A DNA stretch of 64,000 nucleotides from Antedon bifida. Taxonomy: Eukaryota; Echinodermata; Crinoidea; Comatulida; Antedonidae. The stretch covers positions 19,036,501-19,100,500 of the forward strand of contig OY727094.1 in the NCBI GenBank assembly GCA_963402885.1. Direction: 5' to 3'. Position 1 is the first letter of the stretch, and each line of letters opens with the position of its first letter. The position numbers and the translations under genes are program-made. Below the pieces are notes generated by a model. The model saw only the letters and a program-made list of their open reading frames with translations, ran no database searches and had not been told where the DNA came from. Below, piece by piece: positions 45,191-57,400 of the stretch.

Positions 45191-47929
45191 TATGATTTTT
45201 ACATTTCACCCCTAACAAACTCCCCCGCTTTTTAAAAAATGCAATGCCCCGGGGGCGTTTATTAGGAACAATACGGTATGTGTGTTTATTCTTTTCGTAT
45301 TTTAATATCATTGAGCTATTGTGAGTACCTTTGTGCATTGTTTTATGAACAATTTTTGACATTTGAATCGCTGTATCTTTGTCTAAGACTGTTTTATTAA
45401 CATTCTGCTATTCCCATTGTGTCGTGTATTGCTATGCTATTTGAATTTGACGCCAAAGTTTTCACATAGTGCATTGACTTGTTACTGTACTTAGTTTATA
45501 TATCATGCCTCCACGAACCTACAGTGAGGAAATCCTGATTGATTTGCGACAGAAGTGTGATAAACAATATATCGATAAACAACTTGATTGATCGATCTGG
45601 ACTACTCTGAACGATAACGGTATTGCTAGGAAAACATGTCGTGGTTGCCGCGCCGGTAAAGCCAAAAACGCCGCATCAGTGTAGTTATCACGCCCAATGA
45701 TGGACATAAAACAGAAAGCAAAGTGTTGCAAAGGCCACCTGCCGATACGCGCTATCTTGTAGAGTTACCTGTCGCTCCTCCTGGAGCTGGTAGAGCTCAT
45801 CCAAACACAACTTCATCATTAAAAGCATCCATTGCCACCTGGAATGCCCGTTCTATGAAGAAGAATTGTAGATGAGCAGTTACAGGCTTTAGCGATTACT
45901 GAATTATGGGCGAGGGGTGATCAGTGCGACGAAATACCAGCTGCTGACATCACAAATTCTCTGCCACACTTTGATGTTTATCATATTTCTCGAGAGAAGC
46001 GTCGGGGCAGTGGACTCTGTTTGATAATACATCGAGGATTCAAAGTTAGACTCAATGATAGACAAAGTTTCCAATCATTTGAATACATGTCTCCTCTGGA
46101 TCATCGTTGCTCAGAGTGATCACGGTGTATCGCCCTCCACCATCGACCGAGAATAAGTTGACAGTAAACATGTTCTTAGCTGAATTCTCAGAGCTGCTTG
46201 AGACACTCACCATTGTTCCTAGTCTACTACTGATCGCCGGAGATTTCAATTTCCATGTTGATGATGCATCGGACACTGACGCTAAGCAGTTTTTGGATCT
46301 GCAGGACACTTGTGGACAATGTCAACATGTCCACGAAGTAACGCATCTGATGGTCATACGTTGGATCTTCTGATGGACAACAATCTATACGAAATGAATC
46401 AGTCAGCCTACCGGAAATTTCACTCTGCAGAGACAGCACTCATACGAATCCAGAATGACATCCTTCTTGCTGCTGATCAACACCTCGAGGCTGTTCTTGT
46501 CCTTCTTGACTTCTCCGCCGCGCTCGATACGCTTTTTCATCAGGCTTTACTCCAACGACTACGTAAGCGATATGGCATCAAAGGAACAGCTTTGAATGGA
46601 GTCATATCTAACGGACAGATATCAGACAGTTGGTATTAATTAAAGGTGAAATGTCTGATAGAACTAGCCTTGATGAAGGAGTTCCACAAGATTCTGTAAA
46701 TGGACCAGTTCTCTTCAGTCTCTTCTCAGCTCCGCTTGGTGATTTCATCGACTATATGAAATATCCAGACGATTCACAGTTATACATTCTTTTACTTACA
46801 CCCAAGTGAGCGTGATTTTGTCATTCCACGACTGGAGATGTGTCTTCGTAATGTAAAAGCATGGACAGTTTTGAATGGGCTTGTGCTAAATGACGCCAAG
46901 ACGGAGGTACTGCACATCAGCTCCAAATTCATTCAAACACCATCGTTCCCGAAATTGACAATCAGTGACTCAGAAATCGAGATCTCGCGAGTCGTTAAGA
47001 ACCTCGGTGTCATTTTCGATGCATCATTTAACATGAAGGATCACGTAAGAAGTGTCGTCCGGGTGGCGTCCTTTGCCATTTACAAGATTGGACAGTTACG
47101 TCGGTATCGGATAGAATTTCTGTAGAACGATTGGTCCACGCATTCGTCTCCTCGCAGTTGAACAATGTAATGCGCTGTTGTACGGCCTCCCAGAGTTTTA
47201 AATTGCAAAGAGTACAAAACTGTGTCACAAAATGTGGAAATCATAAACATATGAAGCCTGTTCTCAGAGATCTTCACTGGCTACCAGTGCAACAGCGTAT
47301 ATGGTACAAGAACTCTGCTTACTTTCAAAGCCCTGCATGGTCAAGCTCCAGTGTACATAAGCGACCTAATTGTTGAACATAAGCCATGGAGAGCTCCGAG
47401 ATCTGCTTCACAGTGCCTGTTATGCCCGCCAAAGATGCCTTTAAAGACAAAGTTTTATGGTGAACGGGCATTCGTGTCTGCAGGTCCAAGTATATGGAAT
47501 CACTTGCCTCAAAGACTTTGTGCAATTACAAACATTAACTCATTTAAAAAAGACTTGAAAACTTATTTATTTAATATGCCATAGTTATAACACAAACATT
47601 AACTCATTTAAAAAAGACTTGAAAACTTATTTATTTAATATGCCATAGTTATACCACGATTTCATGTGCAATGTTTTGCAGAATTATTTTTTTTTTTTAG
47701 ATGGTGCAGCATTATGTCTCATGTGCAATGGTGCAAATCATTATGTGTATTTTAAGACTGTTCTCGCTTGTATATTATTATGTCTTTTTTTATTGTGTAA
47801 TTTTTAAATTGTTGGTATTGATTGTTTTAGATTAAGCTGACCAGATGTTTATGTTATTTTTATGTACAGCGCTTAGTACTCTAGTAGCTAGATCAACTTT
47901 CGTATGCACTTTGAGGTCCAAAGAATTTG

Positions 47930-48560
47930 ACTTCAGAAATTGGTTTAGGATGGTCAAACAATCAATTTTGGCTTGGTTACACATTTTGAAAATGTGGCGA
48001 AAGGTCAAAAGGTCAGGGTGAAAGGTTATAATACCAAACACCAAGGTAATTTTGGTCTCACATTGATCAGAAGCTATACATTTATATTCAGTCTAATGGG
48101 ACATTTTAGTAAAAAATGACCGGAAATGCCATTTCTGAACTTTGACCCACAACCCAGGGCATGTATGTATCTCCGTAACTACTGGTCATAGACACTTGCA
48201 TTTGGTTTTAAATTGTTCGAAATATACATTTTGTTATTTTTTACACATTTTGAAAATGTTACAAAAGGTCGAAGGGTCAGGGTCAAGGGTTATATGAACA
48301 AATATAAATAGGTACTTGTATCTCGGCAACCACTGGTCGCAGCAAGTCAATGTTGGTCTCAAAATGTTCAGAAGGCAGGCATTCATATTCAGTCTAATGG
48401 GGCATTTTAGTAAAAAATGGTCAGAAATGCCCTTTCTGACCTTCGACCCACATACCAGGGCATCTTCATATTTCTGTAAGTACTGGTCGTAGAAACTTAA
48501 ATTTGGTATCAAATTGTTCGAAATATACATATTTACAAAATTCATTCTAATAGAAAATTT
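47930..48560. repeat. GGTCA-rich tandem repeat (~320-bp units)
   Basis: Blocks such as TTTTGAAAATGTTACAAAAG, GGTCAGGGTCAAGGGTTATA, CTGGTCGCAGCAAGTCAATG and AGTCTAATGGGGCATTTTAG recur. The same family is at 53,530-53,880 and 63,620-64,000 in the other orientation. Antisense open frames here are by-products. Confidence 0.75.
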
Positions 48561-48746
48561 GGTTAAAAGATGATCAGAAATACTATTAATTACTAATGTT
48601 ATTGTTTCAAACAAAAAAACAATATATCTCTACACAACTTATCCTTGGACAGTAATGTTATGCAATAACTTATGCTTTAAATTGTTTCATTATAGGATTT
48701 AAAACAAATCCTTTACTGTTTGTAATTGTATTTTTGCTTATAATAA

Positions 48747-50416
48747 GAAAAGTTAAAGTAAATAAGTCCCCGGGCCCTGATAATGTGCCTAACAGATTAA
48801 TAAGAGATTTTGCATGCGAACTAAGCATCCCTATGACTAATATCTTAAATGCCTCCCTCAGTGAGGGTCATGTCCCAACTATGTGGAAGGATGCTATTGT
48901 TACTCCTGTTCCCAAAGAAAATGGTTGTACTAGGGTTGACAAATTTCGACCAATCTCGCTTACATGTATCCTAGCTAAGGTAGCTGAGGGCTTCATTAAA
49001 AAATGGCTCTTAACAGATATCGAGAAAAATCTTGATAACAACCAATATGGTTGCCGTAAACACTTTTCTACAACCCATAATTTGGTTGATCTACTAAATG
49101 TGTTCTATGAAGGTAGTAACATTCCCAAATCTGTTGGTCAGTTAGTTTTAACTGACTTTAGTAAAGCATTCGATTGTGTTGACCACACAATAGCAGTTTC
49201 TAAATTAGTAACACTTGGCTGTAGACCTGAAATTGTACCGTGGTTAATTAGCTTTTTGTCAAACAGAACCCAACAAGTACGCTATAAATCCACATTATCA
49301 ATGAGTGTTAATCTAACATGTGGCGTCCCTCAAGGCACACTCCTTGGGCCTATGATCTTTCTTGCTCTAATTAATGATGCCATGCAAGACTCGCCATGTA
49401 AAACTTGGAAATATGTAGATGATTTGTGCATAGGACAGATAGTAAAAAAGGATGAAATTTCCTCAATTCAGAATGATGTTGCTTTACTGAATGTATGGTC
49501 TAATGAAAACAAACTAAAACTTAACCCAACTAAATGTAAAACTATGTATTTTAACTTTCAAAGAAATCAATATGAACATGAACCCCTTTTGATTGGTAAT
49601 GCTACAATTGAAATCGTTAATGAAACTAAGTTACTAGGTTTATGGATACAAGCCAACCTCAAATGGGACCGTAATGTTAAAGAAATTGTATCGAAAGCCA
49701 GCAGACGTCTGCATATATTGTGTAGATTAAGAAAGTTCAATCTTCCGAAATTTGATCTTGTAGATGTATTTAAGAGTTACATAAGACCAAGTGTTGAATA
49801 TGCTGTCCCAGTATGGCATTCTAGTCTCACTAAGAAACAAAGTGATATGATAGAATCTGTCCAAAAAAGGGCTTGCAGAATAATATTGTGTAATGACTAC
49901 ATATGTTATGACCAAGCACTCAATGATCTTTCTTTAGATACTTTATCTGATAGAAGGCGTAATCTATGCTATAAGTTTGCTCTGAATTGTTCAAAAAGTA
50001 TTCATTTTGGAAAATGGTTTCCAGTGAAGAATGTAAGTAACATGAAACTAAGACGTGTAAAGTATCAACAACCCAAATGCAGAGTTGAAAGATATAGAAA
50101 AAGTGCAATACCATACCTTATCTCGCTTCTAAATGAATAATCATTATATATCACCCAGTACAGCTATGCAATTCTTATTGGTCCTTTTTGGTGTTTTTTT
50201 TTTCTATTTTAATATTTTAATGCTAAACTTGTTGAATGTTCCTGTATTGTATTTCTTGTGTAAATTGCCTCCTTTTTTATATATAATTATCATTGGTTTT
50301 ATACTTTTATACAAATTTTAATATTGAGAAAATGTAAATATCTTTGTAATTCAGCTAAGGCTGCGATGATGATAGTGAAATAAAAAAAAGAAAAAAAAAA
50401 AGAAAAAAAAAAAAAA
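48747..50416 (+). mobile_element. Young 5'-truncated LINE with intact RT-to-C-terminus frame
   Basis: One uninterrupted frame (ending at 50,140; 468 codons counted from 48,734, so a few N-terminal codons belong to the flank) covers RT from KVNKSPGPDNVPNRLI through FRPISLTCILAKV, VLTDFSKAFDCVDH, CGVPQGTLLGP and the catalytic YVDD (WKYVDDLCIGQ). It continues to LKLNPTKCKTMYF and a C-terminal region with WHSSLTKKQSDMIESVQKRACR. The endonuclease is missing because the copy is 5'-truncated. The 3' UTR ends in an A-rich tail at ~50,416. ATAA flanks both ends, and the mirrored arm at 53,379-53,396 preserves the empty site. The clade is CR1/Jockey-like, not resolved further. Confidence 0.9.
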
Positions 50417-50961
50417 TAATGCTAGAAAGTATTGTTGACCCCCGAGGACGATCAAACATTTTGATAGAAACGTCGAGCCCAACAGAATTCTTTTCAGAAT
50501 GCTAGAAATAACTTACCGAATTCATCCTAATAAACGCCCCGGGCATTTATTGTTCAGAAGGGTTTTTAGGGGAACATTTATTTTTTGTTTTTGGTGTAAT
50601 ATGGTAACATGTATAATCAAATAAATACTACCTACAGCAGATATTTAAAAAATACAGCACAATTAATATCAAAAAGTGATACAAAATGCTTTGTAATTTG
50701 TAGATTATGGTAGTCATTAAAATGTGTTGTGATGCAATTATTAGTCGCGTGCAACGCAACTCTACAGCTCACTATGTCGGTCGGTTGGTCGGTAAACACT
50801 AACTCAAATTTGAGCATGCAACTGCAGCCATATGTATGGCCTTGTTGTGTATATGCATGTGGTGGGGCGTTTACATCAAAGGGAGGGGTGAGCGCTTATT
50901 CGAAGGAGGCTTATATTTAAAGCGGGTGTTTATTTGAATAAATAATTATATATATATAATT

Positions 50962-52196
50962 CGCAGGCCCGTATGCAGCATTTATAAAGGGGGGGGGGGT
51001 GCGAGCGAAGCAAGCAACAATGGCTGGGGGGCCAGGGGGCCGCCAAGGGACCCCGGTCAGGGTCCATGGGCTGAAGGCCCTGGCAAAATTTGCGTTATTT
51101 GACGTTCTAAAGACTGATTTAAGACTCTTTGTTGTGGCTTGGCCTAGTTGAACGATGGACACCAGAACTTAACGCTTTCATGATGTTTAAAGGCCTTAAC
51201 AAACAGTGAAACACTCTGACCGACTGCAGAAAATTAAATTCAACAAGAAAATGGGCCTTACCGTGATTTTTTGAATAGAAGACAACAAAATGACAAATTC
51301 TTAATTAAATTGCGTTCGTAATTGACAATGATTTATTTTAAATGATTCATTACTGTTTAAGTAGAATGACGATCATGTAATAGCGTATGAAGCTCTAGCC
51401 TTTAGGTTGCAAATAAATCCACGACCTGATCCAAGTCGACGTCTTTTGAGTAGTGTATATGCATGAGTGCTAGCGATGATAACCTCTCTTGTGTGTCATG
51501 CTTGCTCGTGTGTATGTATGCAGTCTTTTTAAAGCACTCGCACTTCTCTCACACTCACAGCTCGTAGATGGAATTGTGCAACAAATCTTTAACAACGCAT
51601 ATATGTTTGGGAAAATAAGGCGGTCATCAGCCTCTTGGTCTTGTTCTTTATCTTTTTCACATGATTTTTTTATCCAGCCATCCAACTTTTGGCATGATTT
51701 TCCAGCAGCTTTCCGCTTTCTAGCTTCCTGCTCCTTCCCTTCCCATGTTTAGGCGCCGTATTCGATAGTGTCTGTATTTCCAGACACGTCTTTACCAAAG
51801 ATACGTCTTTACCAAAGACACTATAGCGCTGTGGCGCTATAGTATCTTTGGTCTTTACCGTCGGTTGTCTGTATTTCCAGCAAACACTTTACTGCGTACC
51901 GCGTACATGAAGCGCTAAGCTATTGCTTATCGTCACATGATCGACTGTGCATGTTTCACATCGAGTTTGTAGTCCGTTCAGATTCCGTAATTTAATTACC
52001 GGTATTTTTTCATTTTATATTAACATATTTTTGTTTGTATACCATTGATAATGTAAATTTTGTATATATATAATGATATTGTCTTTAGTTAAACAAGACA
52101 AGAAAAAATACCAACCGAGGAAATAGTGGACCTTTTGGGACTTGGGGGGGGGGGGGGTGCGTCTACACCCAACGCACCTCCCTGGATACGGGCCTG
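50962..52196 (-). mobile_element. hAT transposon remnant with dimerisation-domain ORF
   Basis: Ends CAGGCCCGTATGCAGC and GGATACGGGCCTG are inverted. On the minus strand 51,685-51,470 encodes the hAT C-terminal dimerisation domain (FPNIYALLKICCTIPSTSCE, then CERSASALKRLHTYTRASM), close to the conserved pattern of ZMYM1/P52rIPK-like hAT proteins. The rest of the transposase is deleted or decayed. An inverted small repeat with ACTATAGCGC lies at 51,810-51,840. Confidence 0.75.
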
Positions 52197-53129
52197 ATTT
52201 GTTTCTCACTGATAAAAGGTACTTTACATGATGCATTTTCCTCTTTATGCTTTTATAACAAAATGTTTCTGTCTTTTAGAATAAAAGTAACACTGTCACA
52301 GGCACTATATGAGACACGATTACACAATTGTTCATATGGATCTTCATTCTACTATCTGTTTGTTAGTGACTACAATTTGTCAACAGTGAACACTGTCTTT
52401 TGCATATGTTATGGTTCAGTGATTTTGTTTTGATTTTTGATAATGGAATAGCCCATGGGGGATGGGAACCCTGCTGGACACCCAAGCCTAGATAGCTGTA
52501 TCCAAGGAGACATCTTTCTCTTTGGCCTGGGTGACTGGTAGGGAGAGGAAATGCTATAGAATTTGTAATTAAACTGCCATAAACTGAGGCTGTTTTGCTT
52601 GCCTGTTTATATTCCAATAAATGTTTGTTGTGAGATCAAATCAAGACGAGTTACCTGGTATCATTATTGCACGTGTCAACCGCAATCCCACACAAGTTAG
52701 GGAGGCCAGAGCCTTTTACACATATAATATGCCAATACATATACTTTCATTACTATTGTACAAAATGTCCAGCTTTCCTGAAAACACCCTTGTGTACTGT
52801 AGTGTGTTGTAGTATGATTTTATCATGATCTATAACATTTTAAAATACACTTCTGATGCTTTTATTGTCAATGCACTTAGTACTTAAAAAGTAAAAAAAT
52901 CTAAGTTTCTAGTGGTATTGATAATAAATCTCCAGAAATATATATTGTTTTATTATGTACACTGGGAACAGACGTGTATATGTATAATTTGTCGGTGACA
53001 TTTAAAAATATTATACAGAATGATGAGAATGAATTGCTCTATATATTTGTCTCCGATACCTTTTCAATATCATGATTGTAATTGCACCCGGATGAAGAAG
53101 GTTTATTCCAGTTATTCTTATTACGATAT
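52197..53129. other. LIR3 loop, right part; nothing recognised
   Basis: No convincing ORF. A short GT-AG-free, AT-rich stretch. Confidence 0.35.
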
Positions 53130-53893
53130 TAATTGTGTTGTATTTTTTTATATCTAGGGTGTATTTATTTGATTATACATGTTACCATATTACACCCAAA
53201 ACAAATATAAACGCCTCCACCGAATAAACAGCCCTCCCCTAAACAGCCCTCTGAACAATAAATGCCCGGGCGTTTATTCGGATAAATACGGTAAGTTACT
53301 TCTGGCATTCTGAAAAGAACTGTTCAGTTTGACGTTTCTATCAATGTTTGATCGTCCTCAGGGGTCAACAATATTTTCTAGCATTATTATAAGCAAAAGT
53401 ACAATTACGAACAGTAAAGGATTTGTTGTAATTCCTATAATAAAACCATTTAAAGCATCAGTTATTGCATAACATTTATATAAGAATAAGTTGTGTAGAG
53501 GTATGTTTTTTGTTTGAAACATTAGTAATTAATAGTATTTCTGATCATCTTTTTACCAAGTTTTCTGTTAGAATGAATGTAAATATGTATATTTCCAACA
53601 ATTTGATACCAAATTTGACTAAAATGTCCCATTAGACTGAATATAAATGTATACCTTCTGATCAATTTGAGACCAAAATTACGTTGCTGACACCAGTGGT
53701 TGTCGAGATTTAAGGACCTATTGGTGTTTGATATTATAACCTTTCACCCTGACCTTTTGACCTTTCGTCACATTTTCAAAATGTGTAACCAAGCCAAAAA
53801 TGATTGTTTGACCATCCTAAACCAAATTCTGAAGTCAAATTCTCTGGACCTCAAAGTGCATACGAAAGTTGATCTAGCTACTAGAGTATAGAG

Positions 53894-54479
53894 TTTGTTT
53901 CTGTCATTATGAAACGCTTTATAAATTTAATATTATTATTATTATTAAAAAATAGGCTTAATTTATAATATTAAAATAACGAATAAAACCCTGTAAATTT
54001 CAATATAATGACTAATCATGCCATTTTTTGAATGATACAGTATAATAAATGACTAATTTTGCGCACCATATATTTGTAAGACCGGACCATATTTGGTGGC
54101 CAAAAACAGTCTTACTGCCCAGACCGATTTTATCCAGTTTTGGTGCTAACATTGGTCTGGCCAGGCAGGTTTTTAGAGCCATAAATGGTCCCCTGGACCG
54201 ATTTCGGCAGCCAAAACTGGTCCACCAGGTATGACAGTCTTCCCACAATTCAAGATTCCGATTGATTGATGATTCCAATGAAAAAGGTCTGCTTCAACAG
54301 TTTCATTTAACCCATATTTTAGGAACAAACTGGAAAATACAGTCCCCATTTTATAATAAATACTTTTTTTTTTCAGCCTTACCTGATGATGAAAGTTGGA
54401 TTTCCATAAGCACTTCATGAAGAATAATGCATTGAGAAAGTGTTTTGAGTTACATGAAAACTTAAAATAGTGAAGCAGT
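53894..54479. other. Upstream region of ALKBH2
   Basis: 54,085-54,235 holds diverged CCAGACCGATTTTGGC-like words in both orientations, probably a small fold-back repeat. A pyrimidine tract ending in TTTTTTCAG at 54,376 is a candidate acceptor for a 5'-UTR-containing exon preceding the ATG at 54,480. Confidence 0.4.
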
Positions 54480-57400
54480 ATGGCAACTACATACAAAAGC
54501 ATGATTTCAGTTGCAAAACCAGATTTAACTTTTTCAAAAATTGATAAATTTAATAAAAAGTCTAACTTCTCTACAACAAAACAAAGTTCTGAATTTGAGA
54601 AAAATATTTCTACTTCAAGTTGTGCTGATGTACTTCCTGATACTTCAGTGAAAAAGCAAGATATGACAGTACATTTAAATAAGTCTGCAAATGCAAGTAC
54701 ATCAGGAAAAATGATCTGGCGAAAGCCATCAAAACCAACAAATACAGACTTTAAAGTGACATCTAAAAAGAGAAAGTATGACTACAAAGAGAAACCAAGC
54801 AAAGAATGTGAAAGTACTGAAATAGATTCTACACAGAAGTTAATTAAAGCAGGTCAAAAGTTGAAAACTCCTTACTCTGGCTTATCAGTAGAAAAGATAC
54901 TAGGGGAAAATTTTGATTGTGATTACATTCAACTTCTTAATAAAATGTCTGCTGATACTTTATATAAACAGTGTGAGGAAGAGATTGAATATTTTACTGG
55001 TGATCTTGCAAAGGTGAAGGTATTTGGAAAGTGGTTTAATATTCCTAGAAAACAGGTTAGCTTCATGATGAATAATGCTTTTAAAATATTTTATCACAAA
55101 ATGTAAATTGATTTAGATTAGATTAGATTTAATATCGTCTTGGCCTTATCAACTGTACATACATACAGTAAGTTAAACTATGGACGAGTTAGGTTATCCG
55201 CCGCGCAAACGCCACGTGCACGTCATACGTTCGAATATTGCGCACAGAAAAATGATTATGCCATTGTGACCTAACGAAAATAAAATGTTAGTGTTCCCAC
55301 TATTTTGTGTCTATATACTGTACACATGCTACATACACTGCAGAATAGGTGAAAATAACGGGACCCGCCTTTTATTTCAATTTTTAACATGATGACGTCA
55401 TCAAATGAAACACGTAGTAGCAATTTTGGAAGAAAATTATCTTAGCAAAAACATTAACGTGTTGAAGAAATTTGGATACATATAATATGGATGCACGCTC
55501 TTTTAAAGTTCGTGAACTATGACGAAAAAAAAATTGTACATCAATTCGTATTTACATTTCAACAGCTTCCAGAAAACCTTTAGTATCTCTTTTCTTTCTG
55601 AGGAGCTATAACATGTTGAAATTTACTGTAACAATGAAAATAAGTGACTCAAGTTATTCACTCTTATGAACATGATGACGTCATACAAATTTAAAAGATG
55701 TTAAATCATCCGAAAGATAATTGATTGACCTAGACAATATCAAAATATTGACAAAATTGAGGTACGGATAAGCGGAGATGCGTTTTATTAAATGTGATTA
55801 GTTATGACGAAAGAGACAAAAATCCTATATTTTATATTTGGGTGGCCATACGATGACATCACAATGTCCGGTTAGCCATATTGATGCATGATCCGATATC
55901 TACAACTTATCAACTTCTAGAATATGTAATAAAAAAAAATTTCTCTGTGTACTTTAGAAACTATGACTTTTGTAAAAAAAGACATAATTTTGACCAATTT
56001 TTGAACTTTTTCATAAAAAAAACTTGCATGAATTGTCTAATTCGACGTGCTCGTATGACATGATTTTAGATCGAAATGGTTTCAAATTTGGTAAAATTAC
56101 TAGAAAAGGATGGAAATACATAATTCACGCAAAGCAATTATGTTTTTAACGCTACGTGCGCACCGTGCACGTAAAAATTCGCACACACATGGGAATTTTT
56201 GACATGCGCAAAATGTCATGATTCGTGTAGAAAGTTGATTAGAAATTAATTTTGCGCCTTTTTAAATTTTAAATCAGCCGAGTGCTGATAACTAATAAGA
56301 AAAAACAAGCACAAATGTGCAATACTCGGGGTACAGCGAAAGAAGCTGTAATGACGTCATAAGACCGGATGTAACGTCACATACACATCAATAACCGCGC
56401 TACCAAATACGGCTATACGAGACGTGATATGGCTGCATCCGGTATGAAATTAAAAAATCCGGCTCTATAGCTTTGAGGACATGTCCCTGTAGTATATTCA
56501 TGCTAAATCCGAGCTCAATACTACAACGAATAAGGGAGGAGTAGTACCGTACTTTATAAATCGCACTTTTTGCTCAATAGTGTCCGGATGGAAGAAGAAG
56601 AGGAAAAGATGAGAGAGTCCTAGACTCCGGTACCCCGAGTAATAAAACGAGATATACTCTATATCATATTACGTATACAGTATATTTCACCATAAAGTTA
56701 AAGAAAAATAGGTTTCGCCAGGGCTCGAACCGGGACCTTCTGCGTGTTAAGCAGACTTGACAACCACTACACTACGAAACCTCTTACACTAAAAATGTTG
56801 GTTACAGAAAGTTTTTTAATCCATTTAAATTACAAATAAATATGGTAATAAGCACAAAGCAAAATAAACATGTGTAAAAGTTATAATTACCGATTACACA
56901 AAATAAGTATTTAAAAAAATAATAAAAATAAGATATACTGTGTATAATTATCATATTGCGTATACAGTACTTTTCACCATAAAGTTTAAAAAAAAAGGTT
57001 TCGCCCGGGCTCGAACCAGGTACCTTCTGCGTGTTAAGCAAACATGATAACCACTACGCTAAGAAGCCGCATATAACTACATAACGCTGTGGTGTGTGTC
57101 ACACATTGTGGCTTCTAAGGGCGTGTGGCGCAGTGTGTTGGACGTTGGACTACCGATCGTCAGACCTAGGTTCGAATCCAACTCTCGCCGCATTGCTTGT
57201 ATCCGTAGGCAAGATACTTTACTTACGTTGCCTCTCTCCACCCAGGTGTATAAATGGGTACCCAGTTAGATCTACACACAACTTTGCGCTGGTTACCGGC
57301 TGCATTATGGGAGTATGTTTCCATACGTGTTTGATCCCAAAAAAAAATACAGGGGTAATAATGCTTGTAAAGCGCCTTTGAGCATGATTACTCATGAAAA

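Larger units (their letters stand above)
42793..45277. mobile_element. DNA element with CCTAATAAACGCCCCC-type inverted ends
   Basis: CCTAATAAACGCCCCCC at 42,827 faces GGGGGCGTTTATTAGG at about 45,250, in the middle of the second LINE 5' monomer. Its interior is largely the nested 43,011-44,886 element. It is related to the one at 50,515-53,293. Confidence 0.55.
42455..47670 (+). mobile_element. L2-like non-LTR retrotransposon, decayed, with interrupted 5' UTR
   Basis: Two tandem 5' monomers open with GCGCCCTCYAAAATCGGCAG-like sequence at about 42,465 and 42,750. The second is split by nested DNA transposons (42,793-45,277) and resumes at GTGTTTATTCTTTTCG. ORF2 begins near ATGCCTCCACGAAC (45,507). 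Endonuclease remnants follow: ELWARGDQ-like sequence near 45,900, then VITVYRPPP and LIAGDFNFHVDD (46,107-46,300). After an internal deletion comes RT (RKFHSAETALIRIQNDILLA, LLDFSAALDTLFH), then LNDAKTEVLHIS and the terminal FVSAGPSIWNHLPQRL block, ending at 47,583. The motif that should be YADD is lost (46,760-46,780 reads as a degenerate YPDDSQLYI). Several frameshifts. A ~67-bp tail segment is duplicated at 47,530-47,660. Confidence 0.85.
50515..53293. mobile_element. DNA element with AATAAACGCCCGGGCATTTATT ends
   Basis: CCTAATAAACGCCCCGGGCA near 50,526 is inverted as TGCCCGGGCGTTTATTCGG near 53,262. The homology of LIR3 runs across these ends, so the element boundary inside LIR3 is uncertain. 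Confidence 0.45.
47876..53893. repeat. LIR3: inverted repeat with large loop
   Basis: CTAGTAGCTAGATCAACTTT at 47,881 is mirrored by AAAGTTGATCTAGCTACTAG at 53,867. Homology continues inward through 48,746, resumes after the LINE at 50,417, and runs to about 50,670 against 53,130. The arms are diverged and unequal because the left one has an extra ~320-bp tandem unit plus the LINE. The loop (50,670-53,130) contains a hAT element. Confidence 0.8.

Noticed and set aside
42530-45450. Direct repeats ~170 bp at 42,530-42,690 and 45,277-45,450 considered as LTRs
   Set aside because: They are tandem 5' UTR monomers of the L2-like LINE; the second is split by DNA transposons, and there is no tRNA primer site, polypurine tract or gag/pol between them.
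46052-46309. Minus-strand frames opposite the L2-like LINE
   Set aside because: Shadows of the endonuclease and RT coding on the plus strand.
48234-48614. 126-codon minus-strand frame
   Set aside because: It follows the ~320-bp tandem unit of the GGTCA repeat; similar frames appear wherever the repeat occurs.
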